The position numbers were made by a program, and so were the translations under genes. Below, piece after piece: positions 23,881 to 32,863 of a stretch of 64,000 bases of DNA. The stretch's first letter is position 1. The number at the start of each line of letters is the position of its first letter. The stretch comes from Acidisoma cellulosilyticum. GTDB lineage: Bacteria; Pseudomonadota; Alphaproteobacteria; Acetobacterales; Acetobacteraceae. Below the pieces are notes generated by a model. The model did not search any database. It was not told the DNA's origin and worked only from the letters and a program-made list of their open reading frames with translations. The stretch lies in assembly GCF_020621385.1 (NCBI RefSeq), contig NZ_JAESVA010000001.1, forward strand, positions 858,217 through 922,216, in the 5' to 3' direction.

Positions 23881-25956
23881 ATGGCCGAACTGCTCCTCGA
23901 ACTCTTCTCCGAAGAAATCCCGGCCCGCATGCAAGCGCAGGCGGCCGACAATCTGGCCCGGCTGATGGGCGAAGCGCTGTCCGCCCTCGCGCCCAGCGCA
24001 GTGCGAAGCTTCCACGGCACCCGGCGCATCACCTGGATCGCTGAGATCGCGGCTGAAGTGCCGGCGTCCACCATCAATGAGCGCGGACCCAAGCTCGGCG
24101 CGCCGGAACAGGCTTTGGCCGGCTTCCTGCGCAAGCATGGCGCCGCGCGAACCGACATACGCGAGGAAGGCGGTTACTTTCTTCTCGAAAAAGCCATTCC
24201 CGGCCGTCCGGCGGCGGAGCTGATCGCGGAAGCGATGCCGGCCCTGCTGCGCCGTTTCCCTTGGCCGAAATCGATGCGCTGGGGCGGTACCAGTCAGTTC
24301 ACCTGGGTGCGTCCGCTGCGCCGGATTCTTTGTCTTCTCGACGGGCAGGTTGTGCCGTTCAACCTCGCTTTGGGTGAGGATGACGGCCATGGGCTGACAA
24401 GCAGCGACCAGACCGAAGGCCACCGTTTTCTGTCGCCCGGCGCCATCACCATCGCCGGGGCTGCCGATTATCTGGACAGGCTTCGCGACGCCCATGTCCT
24501 CGCTGACGCTGCTGAACGCCGGCGGGTCGTGGCCGAAGGGATCGAAAAACGCGCGTCCGAGGCCGGTTATTCCATCGTGCCGGACGAGGGGCTGCTGGAC
24601 GAGGTCGCGGGGCTGGTGGAATGGCCGGTGGCGCTCCTCGGCCGCATCGATGATGATTTCATGGGCCTGCCACCGGAAGTGCGCCAAGTCTCCATGCGCG
24701 TGAACCAGCGCTATTTCGCGCTGACCGATGCGGCTGGCGCACCCGCCCCGGCCTTCGTTTTTGCCGCCAATATCGTCGCCCCCGATCAGGGTGAGGCGAT
24801 CATTCACGGCAATGAGCGTGTGCTCCGCGCGCGCCTGTCGGATGCCCGGCATTTCTGGGATCTGGATCGCGCGCAACCCCTCGCCGCGCGCCTACCCGCG
24901 CTGGAAAAGGTCACGTTTCACGCGAAACTCGGCAGCCAATCCGCCCGCGTGGCAAGACTGAAGGCCCTGGCGCCCATCATCGCACAGGCGATCGGCGCCG
25001 ATATGGTGGAAGCCGAGCGCGCAGCGGAACTCGCCAAAGCCGATCTGACCACCGGCATGGTCGGTGAATTTCCGGAGCTTCAGGGCGTCATGGGCGGCTA
25101 TTACGCGCTGCATGACGGCGAAACCGCCGCCGTCGCCGCCGCGATCCGCGAACACTACCAACCCAAGGGTCCGGGTGACGCGGTGCCGACCGCACCGGTC
25201 TCCATCGCCGTCGCTTTGGCCGAAAAGATCGAAATCCTCGTCGGTTTCTTCGGCATCGGGGAAAAGCCGACCGGCTCGGGCGATCCTTACGCACTGCGCC
25301 GGGCCGCTCTTGGTATTATCCGGATCATTCGTGAGAACGCGCTCCGTCTCTCGCTACGTCAGTTGATTGACAAGGCGCAGATATTCTTCGCCGGCGTGAT
25401 TGAAGAGAATGCCGGTCTTGCCGACGAGGTCCTGGCCTTCATCATCGAACGGCTGCGTGTGCAGCTGCGCACGGAAGGCCGCCGGCATGACGTGCTGGCG
25501 GCAGCCTTTGCGGCCGCCAATGACGATGATTTGACACGTCTCCTTCATCGAACGGACGCGATCGAGGCCCTGCTCGGCACCAAGGACGGCGAAAACCTGC
25601 TCGCCGGCTATCGTCGCGCCGCCAATATCCTGCGCATCGAGGAGAAGAAGGGCGCGGTCGGCTCTGCCGCCATCGACACGGCATTGTTGACGGAACCGGC
25701 CGAGATCGCCCTGGCCTCCGCGCTGGACCGCGTCGAGGGACAAGTCACAAAAGCGCTGGGAGAAGAAAATTTCTCACTCGCAATGACGCAATTGTCCGAA
25801 CTTCGGCCTGTAGTCGATGAGTTTTTCGATAAAGTGACCGTGAATGCAGACGAGCCCGGCTTAAGAACTAATCGCCTCACACTGCTCAAGCGGCTAAGGT
25901 CCTTGACGGATCTATCCGCCGACTTCTCAAGGCTGGAAACCACGGGAGCCGTCTAA
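23881..25956 (+). CDS. glyS: Glycine--tRNA ligase beta subunit
   Basis: This 691-residue subunit binds tRNA-Gly and holds an HD-like domain and anticodon-binding helices. The start ATG lies 5 bp after glyQ with GGAGCAGGAGT as ribosome-binding site, and MAELLLELFSEEIPARMQ is the standard beginning. Other family blocks are KSMRWGG, GEFPELQGVMGGYYA, PKGPGDAVPTAPVSIAVALAEK and TGSGDPYALRRAALGIIRI. It is followed after 2 bp by ppdK, so the three genes form one unit. Confidence 0.98.
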   Translation: MAELLLELFSEEIPARMQAQAADNLARLMGEALSALAPSAVRSFHGTRRITWIAEIAAEVPASTINERGPKLGAPEQALAGFLRKHGAARTDIREEGGYFLLEKAIPGRPAAELIAEAMPALLRRFPWPKSMRWGGTSQFTWVRPLRRILCLLDGQVVPFNLALGEDDGHGLTSSDQTEGHRFLSPGAITIAGAADYLDRLRDAHVLADAAERRRVVAEGIEKRASEAGYSIVPDEGLLDEVAGLVEWPVALLGRIDDDFMGLPPEVRQVSMRVNQRYFALTDAAGAPAPAFVFAANIVAPDQGEAIIHGNERVLRARLSDARHFWDLDRAQPLAARLPALEKVTFHAKLGSQSARVARLKALAPIIAQAIGADMVEAERAAELAKADLTTGMVGEFPELQGVMGGYYALHDGETAAVAAAIREHYQPKGPGDAVPTAPVSIAVALAEKIEILVGFFGIGEKPTGSGDPYALRRAALGIIRIIRENALRLSLRQLIDKAQIFFAGVIEENAGLADEVLAFIIERLRVQLRTEGRRHDVLAAAFAAANDDDLTRLLHRTDAIEALLGTKDGENLLAGYRRAANILRIEEKKGAVGSAAIDTALLTEPAEIALASALDRVEGQVTKALGEENFSLAMTQLSELRPVVDEFFDKVTVNADEPGLRTNRLTLLKRLRSLTDLSADFSRLETTGAV

Positions 25957-25958
25957 AT

Positions 25959-28640
25959 ATGAGCGATGTGACCACGAAGTGGGTCTATAATTTCGGCGCG
26001 GAGGCCAATGAAGGCCGCGCCGGCATGCGCAACCTGCTGGGTGGCAAAGGCGCTAATCTGGCCGAAATGGCCAGTATCGGTCTGCCGGTACCGCCGGGAT
26101 TTACGATTACCACTGAGGTCTGCACCGCTTTCAATAGCGCGGGGCGGCAATACCCGACCGATCTGCAAGCGCAGGTCGCCGAGGCCTTGGCCCGCGTCGA
26201 AGCGGCGGTCGGGCTGACATTCGGAGATCCGGCCAAGCCGCTTCTGGTCTCCGTCCGCTCCGGCGCCCGGGTTTCCATGCCGGGCATGATGGATACCGTT
26301 CTCAACCTTGGCCTGAATGACGAGACCGTTCGCGGTCTCGTTTCTGCATCTGGGGATGCCCGCTTCGCCTGGGACAGCTATCGCCGCTTCATCCAGATGT
26401 TCGGCAGCGTCGTCCTCGGCGTCGATCATCACCGGTTCGAGGAGATCATCGAACAGGCCAAGATCGATGCCGGCGTCATCGAAGATACGGCGCTGACCGC
26501 CCTGCAGTGGCAGGAAGTCGTCGAGGCCTATCAGACCCTGGTCGAGACGGAAACGGGAAAGCCCTTCCCGCAATCGCCCCAGGATCAGCTGTGGCGCGCC
26601 ATCGGCGCGGTCTTCGGCAGCTGGATGAATACCCGCGCCATCACCTATCGCCGCCTGCATGACATTCCGGCCGATTGGGGCACGGCGGTCAATGTGCAGG
26701 CCATGGTCTTCGGCAATATGGGCGCCGATTGCGCCACGGGCGTGTGTTTCACCCGCGATCCCTCGACCGGCGAGGACGTCTTCTACGGCGAATTCCTGGT
26801 CAATGCGCAGGGTGAGGATGTCGTCGCCGGTATCCGCACGCCGCAACCGCTGTCCGCCGCGCGGTCCAAGCCCGGCGAAGTGAGCATGGAGCAGGCACTG
26901 CCCGAAGCCTATGCCGAGTTGCTGAAGGTCCGGGAGACCTTGGAGCAGCACTACAAGGATATGCAGGACATCGAATTCACCGTGCAGAGCAACAAGCTCT
27001 ACATGCTGCAGACGAGAAACGGGAAGCGCACCGCGAGTGCCGCTCTGCGGATCGCGGTGGAAATGGCCGAATCCGGGCTGATCACGCGGGATGAGGCGCT
27101 GATGCGCGTCAACCCGGCAGCGCTGGACCAGCTGCTGCACCCGATGCTGAACCCCGATGCGCCACGCACCCTGCTGTCGCGCGGTCTGCCGGCCTCACCC
27201 GGGGCAGCTTCCGGCATCGTCGTCTTCTCGGCCGATGAGGCCGAGATGCGGGCGCAGAAGGGTGAAGCCGTCATTCTGGTGCGGGTCGAAACCTCGCCGG
27301 AAGATATCCACGGCATGCATGCGGCGCGCGGTATCCTCACCACGCGCGGCGGCATGACGAGCCATGCGGCGGTCGTGGCACGCGGCATGGGCCGGCCCTG
27401 CGTCTCCGGCGCCGGCGGCGTGGCGGTCGATTACGGCAAGCAGACCCTCTCGGCCGGCGGCCGTTCGGTGCGGGCGGGGGAGGCCATCACCATCGACGGC
27501 GCGACCGGCGAGGTCTTCATCGGCTATGTCGCCATGATCGAGCCCAAGGTCTCAGGCCATTTCGGGACGATGATGGGCTGGGCGGATGACGTGCGCACGC
27601 TGAAGGTCCGCAGCAATGCGGAAACGCCGCTGGACGCCGAAACCGCCAAGCGCTTCGGCGCCGAGGGCATCGGCCTCTGCCGGACCGAGCATATGTTCTT
27701 CGACCCCGAGCGGATCGGCGCGGTGCGCCAGATGATCATGGCGGGCGACGAGGACGGCCGTCGTCTGGCGGTCGAGAAGCTGCTGCCCTTCCAGCGTGGC
27801 GACTTCATCTCCCTCTTCCGCATCATGGCCGGCCTGCCGGTGACGATCCGCCTGCTCGATCCGCCGCTGCATGAATTCCTGCCGCATGGCGACCAGGAAC
27901 TGGCGGAGATTGCCGGGGTCCTCGGCGTCGATTTCGCGACCATCCAGCGCCGGGCGGGTGAGCTGTCGGAAGCCAATCCGATGCTCGGCCATCGCGGCTG
28001 CCGCCTCGGCATCACCTATCCTGAAATCTACGAAATGCAGGCGCGGGCGATTTTCGAGGCCGCGATTGCCATTGCCGTGGAAACCGGCGCGGCTCCGGTG
28101 CCGGAAATCATGATCCCGCTCGTCGGGACCCCGCGGGAGCTGGAGATTACGCGGAAGCTGGTCGATGATGCGGCCGCCGCGGTCTTCGCCGTCCACGGCC
28201 GGACGATCGAATACCAGGTCGGCACCATGATCGAACTGCCCCGCGCCGCTCTGCTCGCCGACAAGATTGCCAAAAGCGCCGATTTCTTCAGCTTCGGCAC
28301 CAATGACCTGACGCAGACGGTCTATGGCCTGTCGCGCGACGATGCCGGCAAGTTCCTGCCCAAATATGTCGAAAGCGGCATCTACGACAAAGATCCCTTC
28401 GTGACTCTGGATCGTGACGGCGTCGGGCTTTTGGTGCAGATGGCGGCAGACAAAGGGCGGGCGACGAAACCCGGTCTTAAGCTCGGCATCTGCGGCGAGC
28501 ATGGCGGCGACCCGGCCTCCATCGCTTTCTGTCAGGAAGCGGGGCTCGATTACGTGTCCTGCAGCCCTTACCGCGTGCCGGTCGCGCGCCTCGCCGCCGC
28601 GCAGGCGGCTATCGGAAACCGTGTAGACCGCACCAGCTGA
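25959..28640 (+). CDS. ppdK: Pyruvate, phosphate dikinase
   Basis: This 893-residue enzyme interconverts pyruvate + ATP + Pi and PEP + AMP + PPi. The N-terminal ATP-grasp part starts VYNFGAEANEG and includes GGKGANLAEMASIGLPVPPGF. The central swivelling domain carries the phosphorylated His in RGGMTSHAAVVARGMGRPC. The C-terminal TIM barrel has GIGLCRTEHMFF and the catalytic Cys in GICGEHGGDP. It gives glycolysis a reversible PEP step. The ppdK regulatory kinase is not in the window. Confidence 0.98.
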   Translation: MSDVTTKWVYNFGAEANEGRAGMRNLLGGKGANLAEMASIGLPVPPGFTITTEVCTAFNSAGRQYPTDLQAQVAEALARVEAAVGLTFGDPAKPLLVSVRSGARVSMPGMMDTVLNLGLNDETVRGLVSASGDARFAWDSYRRFIQMFGSVVLGVDHHRFEEIIEQAKIDAGVIEDTALTALQWQEVVEAYQTLVETETGKPFPQSPQDQLWRAIGAVFGSWMNTRAITYRRLHDIPADWGTAVNVQAMVFGNMGADCATGVCFTRDPSTGEDVFYGEFLVNAQGEDVVAGIRTPQPLSAARSKPGEVSMEQALPEAYAELLKVRETLEQHYKDMQDIEFTVQSNKLYMLQTRNGKRTASAALRIAVEMAESGLITRDEALMRVNPAALDQLLHPMLNPDAPRTLLSRGLPASPGAASGIVVFSADEAEMRAQKGEAVILVRVETSPEDIHGMHAARGILTTRGGMTSHAAVVARGMGRPCVSGAGGVAVDYGKQTLSAGGRSVRAGEAITIDGATGEVFIGYVAMIEPKVSGHFGTMMGWADDVRTLKVRSNAETPLDAETAKRFGAEGIGLCRTEHMFFDPERIGAVRQMIMAGDEDGRRLAVEKLLPFQRGDFISLFRIMAGLPVTIRLLDPPLHEFLPHGDQELAEIAGVLGVDFATIQRRAGELSEANPMLGHRGCRLGITYPEIYEMQARAIFEAAIAIAVETGAAPVPEIMIPLVGTPRELEITRKLVDDAAAAVFAVHGRTIEYQVGTMIELPRAALLADKIAKSADFFSFGTNDLTQTVYGLSRDDAGKFLPKYVESGIYDKDPFVTLDRDGVGLLVQMAADKGRATKPGLKLGICGEHGGDPASIAFCQEAGLDYVSCSPYRVPVARLAAAQAAIGNRVDRTS

Positions 28641-28720
28641 CGGTCTGCCCTCCTGCCTGAATGATGGCAAACCCGGCCATTATCTTACCATGTCTTGGGT
28701 GCTTGCTCATGTGATGGATG

Positions 28721-28750
28721 GTGTGGGTAGTCAAACGGGACTACCCACAC
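28721..28750 (+). promoter_or_regulatory. 12-bp stem hairpin in the leader of the GT2 gene
   Basis: GTGTGGGTAGTC and GACTACCCACAC form a perfect 12-bp stem with a 6-nt loop, ending 30 bp before the GT2 start codon. There is no T-run. It could be an operator, an mRNA-stabilising element or a terminator-like structure after ppdK; the sequence does not decide. Confidence 0.5.
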
Positions 28751-28780
28751 GATCTTGCACAAAGGGCAAGGAGACGGAAT

Positions 28781-29659
28781 ATGAGCGAGGCGCAGCTGTT
28801 TGGTTCGTCATTGACGCCGCTGAATGACGGCCCGTTGATTTCCGTGGTTGTGCCGGTGCGGAATGAAGCACCGAACATCCTGCCGCTGATCGGTGAAATC
28901 CGCGCCGCCCTTGTCGGCATTTCCTACGAAATCGTCTATGTCGACGACGGCAGCACGGATGAGACGCCGCAGCGTCTGCGTCAGGCTTTGGCCGAGGGCG
29001 CGCCGCTCCGCATCATCCGTCACAAGGAAAGCTGCGGCCAGAGTGCCGGCGTCATCACCGGCGTCAAGCATTCACGCGGCACCTGGATCGCGACGCTGGA
29101 CGGTGACGGCCAGAACGACCCCGCCAGCATCCCCGAAATGCTCGCCCGCGCCCAGACCGAGGAACGCGCCGGCGGCGGCCCGATCCTGATCGCCGGCTGG
29201 CGCCAGAAGCGCCGCGATACCTCGGCCAAGCGCTACGGGTCCCGCATCGCCAATAAGGTGCGCGCCTCCGTTTTGCGCGACGCGACCCCCGATACCGGTT
29301 GCGGGCTGAAAGTCTTCCGCCGCGACGCTTTTATCGACATTCCGCATTTCGACCATATGCACCGCTTCCTGCCGGCGCTGTTCATCCGCCAGGGCGGGCG
29401 CGTCATCTCGGTCGCCGTGAACCACCGGCACCGCATGGAAGGCGTCTCCAACTACAACAACTGGCAGCGCCTGAAAGTCGGCATCGTCGATCTGATCGGC
29501 ATGTATTGGCTGCAACGCCGCTGGCGCGGTCCGCAGATTGATGGTCAGATCATCGAACCGCCCTTGGCCGCGATCGCCCGTCGTCCTGTCGAGGCTATCA
29601 GCCAGACCGGCAATGTCGGGGGCCATAGCGTTGACCTGTCTGGGGAGCTGAACACGTGA
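28781..29659 (+). CDS. Family 2 glycosyltransferase (polyprenyl-phosphate sugar transferase type)
   Basis: This 292-residue cytoplasmic GT-A enzyme starts at ATG 28781 after AAGGAGACGG. It has ISVVVPVRNEAPNI, IVYVDDGSTDET (nucleotide binding), TLDGDGQNDPASI (DxD metal site) and the LKVFRRDAF / HRHRMEGVSNYNNWQRLKVG tail. The pattern is like DPM1/ArnC-type enzymes that load a sugar onto a polyprenyl phosphate, but there are no C-terminal membrane helices. It overlaps the next gene by 4 bp (GTGA), which encodes a membrane protein that may act with it. Confidence 0.9.
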   Translation: MSEAQLFGSSLTPLNDGPLISVVVPVRNEAPNILPLIGEIRAALVGISYEIVYVDDGSTDETPQRLRQALAEGAPLRIIRHKESCGQSAGVITGVKHSRGTWIATLDGDGQNDPASIPEMLARAQTEERAGGGPILIAGWRQKRRDTSAKRYGSRIANKVRASVLRDATPDTGCGLKVFRRDAFIDIPHFDHMHRFLPALFIRQGGRVISVAVNHRHRMEGVSNYNNWQRLKVGIVDLIGMYWLQRRWRGPQIDGQIIEPPLAAIARRPVEAISQTGNVGGHSVDLSGELNT

Positions 29660-30345
29660 GTGCCGTATCGTCCCATTCCCTGCCCAGCCGCCCGACCGAA
29701 CCCTGGAAGCTCTTCGTCAAGCCGCTCGGCCTGGCGCTCGGTCTGGTCGTCGCCGGCGTCGTTCTGAAGACGCTCGCGGGTGGCGTGAAGGGGGGGTTGT
29801 TCGCCCATTACGTGATGGGGCATGGGATTGAGGGCGAAGTGATCTTCGTCCTGGGCGGCGCCTTGCTGACGGCGGCCGGTCTGCCGCGTCAGGCGGTCGC
29901 CTTTGCCGGCGGCTATGCTTTCGGGCTGAAGATGGGTCTGGCCCTGGCCATGCTTGCCCAGATTCTCGGCTGTGTCGCCGACTTCTACTGGGCGCGGGCC
30001 ATCGCGCGGGAATGGGTGCGGGCGCGGGTCGGCAAGCGCCTTGCCAAGCTCGATGACCGGTTAAGTGCACAGCCCTTCACCGCGTCGCTGACATTGCGGT
30101 TGTTGCCGATTGGCAATAACGTGTTGCTCAGCCTGCTCGCCGGCCTCTCCTCGGTCAGCGCGCCGGCCTTCCTGATCGCCTCAGCCATCGGCTATGTGCC
30201 GCAGACGATGATTTTCGCGCTCCTCGGCAGTGGCGTTCAGGTTTCGCACACAACGCAGATCGTGCTTGCCGTGGCACTTTTTGTGCTCTCCGCCGGCTTT
30301 GGCCTGCTGCTCATGCGCCGCTGGAAGCCCGTGCAGGCCGCCTGA
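29656..30345 (+). CDS. VTT-domain membrane protein (TVP38/DedA-related)
   Basis: This 229-residue protein has about five hydrophobic segments and the VTT/SNARE-associated core: ALLTAAGLPRQAVAFAGGYAFGLKMG, then LRLLPIGNNVLLSLLAGLSSVSAPAFLIASAIGYVPQT. DedA/VTT proteins include phospholipid scramblases and undecaprenyl-phosphate flippases; a link with lipid-carrier glycosylation is plausible since it is translationally coupled (GTG start in GTGA) to the GT2 gene. Its 3' end overlaps the convergent gluQ by 35 bp. Confidence 0.85.
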   Translation: MSAVSSHSLPSRPTEPWKLFVKPLGLALGLVVAGVVLKTLAGGVKGGLFAHYVMGHGIEGEVIFVLGGALLTAAGLPRQAVAFAGGYAFGLKMGLALAMLAQILGCVADFYWARAIAREWVRARVGKRLAKLDDRLSAQPFTASLTLRLLPIGNNVLLSLLAGLSSVSAPAFLIASAIGYVPQTMIFALLGSGVQVSHTTQIVLAVALFVLSAGFGLLLMRRWKPVQAA

Positions 30346-31192
30346 ACGCATCCTTTATTCCAGCCCGGCGGAAAGCCTCCGCCGGGCTGATCCCCTCCGC
30401 GCGCAACGCGCGGAGTGACAAAGCCCCATCCCGCTTCGATAATTTGGCCCCATGCTGATCCGTCAGCAGCGCGTGATGCGCGTAGATCGGCGCTGGCCAG
30501 CCCATCAGCGCCTGGATCAGCCGATGAATGTCGGTGGCCGCCCGCAACTCCTTCCCCCGCGTCACCAGCGTCACCCCTTGGGCGGCATCGTCATGGGTCA
30601 CGCAGAGATGATAGCTGCCGGGGCAATCCTTCCGCGCCAGCACAACATCGCCGAAAACTTCTGGCGCGCAGATGATCCGCCCTTGGCCCTCCTCCTCGTA
30701 ACCCAGGGCGCCGACACGGTGATGCGCGACGCGCGTGCGCAACCGCCAGGCATGGGCTTCCCCTGCCGCGATCCTGTCCCCGGCCTCCGCCGCTGACAGA
30801 CGGGCACAGGTGCCGGGATAGATCGGCCCGTCCGGCCCATGCGGTGCTTGGCCCGAAGCGGCCACTTCCCGCGCGATATCGGCGCGCGTACAGAAGCAGG
30901 GATAAAGCAGCCCCTGCGCGCGCAACTGCTCCAGAACAGCCCGGTATTCCGGCAGATGATCCTGCTGACGGCGCACCGGCCCATCCCAGCCGAGGCAGAG
31001 CCAGGCCATGTCATCCAGAATGCCAGCCTCATACTCGGGCCGGCAGCGCGTCGCGTCGATATTCTCGATCCGCAGCAGGAACTGACCACCAGCCTCTCGC
31101 GCCCGTGCCCAGGCGATCATCGCCGCATGGGCATGGCCCAGATGCAGATAGCCGGTCGGGCTGGGGGCGAAGCGCGTCACTCTCTTTTGCAT
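30311..31192 (-). CDS. gluQ: Glutamyl-Q tRNA(Asp) synthetase
   Basis: This 293-residue paralogue of the GluRS catalytic core transfers glutamate to the queuosine base of tRNA-Asp, without an anticodon domain. The HIGH-type motif is HLGHAHAAM, the KMSKS-type motif is KLSKRDG, and the zinc ligands are in CFCTRAD and YPGTCARL. The C-terminus (residues ~275-293) overlaps the VTT gene on the other strand and contains a strong DNA hairpin; queuosine synthesis genes are not in the window. Confidence 0.94.
   Translation of the reverse strand: MQKRVTRFAPSPTGYLHLGHAHAAMIAWARAREAGGQFLLRIENIDATRCRPEYEAGILDDMAWLCLGWDGPVRRQQDHLPEYRAVLEQLRAQGLLYPCFCTRADIAREVAASGQAPHGPDGPIYPGTCARLSAAEAGDRIAAGEAHAWRLRTRVAHHRVGALGYEEEGQGRIICAPEVFGDVVLARKDCPGSYHLCVTHDDAAQGVTLVTRGKELRAATDIHRLIQALMGWPAPIYAHHALLTDQHGAKLSKRDGALSLRALRAEGISPAEAFRRAGIKDAFRRPARASSGA
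30361..30389. terminator. 12-bp perfect hairpin inside the 3' end of gluQ
   Basis: CAGCCCGGCGGA and TCCGCCGGGCTG form a perfect stem with a 5-nt loop, starting 16 nt after the VTT stop codon and inside the gluQ reading frame. A terminator role for the plus-strand GT2-VTT unit is likely from position, though no T-run follows. Confidence 0.5.
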
Positions 31193-31261
31193 GAAGCAGG
31201 ACTCGGCTCAGAACCCGATTGCTGTAGCATCAGGGCGAATGACAGGCACGAGGCGGACTTC

Positions 31262-31933
31262 ATGGCCCATCTGACCGGACCGACCTTCGGACCCGCGGCC
31301 GGCGGCGCGCCCAGGCAGCTGGTCGTCATCTGCCATGGCCTTGGGGCGAACGGCGACAATCTCATTCCCTTGGCGCCGGCTTTGTCAGCAGCCCTGCCTC
31401 ATGCGCTGTTCGTGGCGCCGCATGCGCCGGACCCCTGCGACCTGGTATCGCCGGAAGACGGCCTCCACGCCCGGCAATGGTTCAGCCTGCGGGACTGGAG
31501 CCCGGCCGCCATGGCTGCCGGCGTGCGCAGCGCACGGCCGAGCCTGGACCGCTTTCTGGATGAAACGCTGGCCGCCCATGCGATCCCGGACAGCGACTAT
31601 GCGCTCGTCGGCTTCAGCCAGGGCGCCATGATGTCGCTGTTTACGGGACTCCGCCGGTCGATACCGCCGCGCGCCATCCTGGCCTATGCTGGTATTCTGC
31701 TCGACCCGGACAAGCTGGCGGATGAAATCGCTTGCCGGCCGCCGGTGCTGCTCGTGCACGGTGACGCGGATAATGTCGTCTCCGTCGAATTTTCCCGCAT
31801 GGCGGCCGATATCCTCAAGCGGCAGCAGGTGCCATTCGACCTTCTCATCGAGCCGGGCTTGGGTCATGCCATCGATGCCGCAGGTGTCGCGGCCGGCACA
31901 CAGGCTTTGGCGCAAGCTTTTGCCGGCGGCTGA
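31262..31933 (+). CDS. Alpha/beta-hydrolase, carboxylesterase/phospholipase family
   Basis: The protein has 223 residues, starting at the ATG with GAGGCGG 5 nt upstream. It matches the acyl-protein-thioesterase-like Abhydrolase_2 group: VVICHGLGANGDNL, nucleophile Ser in GFSQGAMM near residue 118, Asp in VHGDADNVV and His in GLGHAID. It hydrolyses carboxyl esters or thioesters of unknown substrate in the cytoplasm. It is divergent from gluQ across 69 bp. Confidence 0.92.
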   Translation: MAHLTGPTFGPAAGGAPRQLVVICHGLGANGDNLIPLAPALSAALPHALFVAPHAPDPCDLVSPEDGLHARQWFSLRDWSPAAMAAGVRSARPSLDRFLDETLAAHAIPDSDYALVGFSQGAMMSLFTGLRRSIPPRAILAYAGILLDPDKLADEIACRPPVLLVHGDADNVVSVEFSRMAADILKRQQVPFDLLIEPGLGHAIDAAGVAAGTQALAQAFAGG

Positions 31934-32216
31934 TCGGCCGCCACACGGCCTGAAATGCTGACTTACCTCTGCCGGCCAGATGAATCCCCTATGACACAGT
32001 AGCGGAGGCGCTTGCCGAGCCCGGCAGCCTTTGCAATAGTCAAAATAGGAATTCAGCGGCGTACCATATTTGGTTCGATCCTTGGCTTTTCCGGACCAGA
32101 TATGGTCGCTCTTGAAGGAGCGACGATCGGCTTATGGCTAATTGCCTAAACGAGCACTGGTTCAGGGACATCCTTCCTGTCCCTGACAGCACCATATCTT
32201 CTGCGAGGGTAATCCG
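31934..32216. other. Leader region of the HNH gene with two hairpins
   Basis: In this 283-bp gap two hairpins precede the HNH gene: GTCGCTC...GAGCGAC (32105-32124) and TCAGGGACA...TGTCCCTGA (32162-32186), the latter ending 30 bp before the GTG start. No gene is seen. The region around 32030-32080 is relatively AT-rich and may hold the promoter. Confidence 0.5.
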
Positions 32217-32777
32217 GTGAGCCAATCCCCAGCCGGACTGCAGACCCTCGTGCTCAACGCGGATATGCAACCGCTCAGCTGGGGACCTCTGTCTGTCTGG
32301 CCCTGGCAGGATGCCCTGGTAGCGGTCCTGCAAGACCGCGTCAGCCCGGTCATCAATTACGAGACCGAGGTCCGGTCCGCCAACCAAAGCTTTCCCATTC
32401 CCTCCGTCGTCGCCCTCAAGCGCTATCACAAGCGCAAGCATGTGGCCTTCACCCGCTACCATGTCTTTTTGCGCGACGGTTTCCGCTGCCAATATTGCGG
32501 CGACAGCCTGACAGCGAAGGAACTGACCTTCGATCACGTTGTCCCCCGCTGCCGCGGCGGTACCACGGTCTGGCATAACGTCGTCACCTGCTGCCAGCGC
32601 GACAATCTGTTCAAGGGCAGCAAGTCGCTGTCGGAAAGCGGTCTCAGGCTGCTGCGCTCGCCTTACGAGCCGTCACCGCACCAGATCGACGAATTCGCGA
32701 AGCGCCACGCGACGCGGGATTACTTGCACAAGACCTGGCTCGACTTCCTGTATTGGGACGCCGACCTGGAAGCCTGA
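32217..32777 (+). CDS. HNH endonuclease family protein
   Basis: This 186-residue protein starts at GTG (GAGGGT 5-6 nt upstream). The N-terminal TLVLNADMQPLSWGPLSVWPWQDAL and central LKRYHKRKHVAFTRYHVFLRD are typical of a chromosomal HNH family that is widespread in alphaproteobacteria. The nuclease core has CQYCG, FDHVVPRCRGG (the HNH His), VTCCQRDN with the second zinc CxxC split, and LFKGSKS. The cellular role is unknown; it is not near restriction or phage genes. Confidence 0.9.
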   Translation: MSQSPAGLQTLVLNADMQPLSWGPLSVWPWQDALVAVLQDRVSPVINYETEVRSANQSFPIPSVVALKRYHKRKHVAFTRYHVFLRDGFRCQYCGDSLTAKELTFDHVVPRCRGGTTVWHNVVTCCQRDNLFKGSKSLSESGLRLLRSPYEPSPHQIDEFAKRHATRDYLHKTWLDFLYWDADLEA

Positions 32778-32863
32778 TTCTGTGCTGCGGCCGCTTGCCC
32801 TCGGCTCAGGGCTCGCAGCCGAAAAAAGGCATGCAGCGTCGAGACGCCGCCGATCCTGACCGA

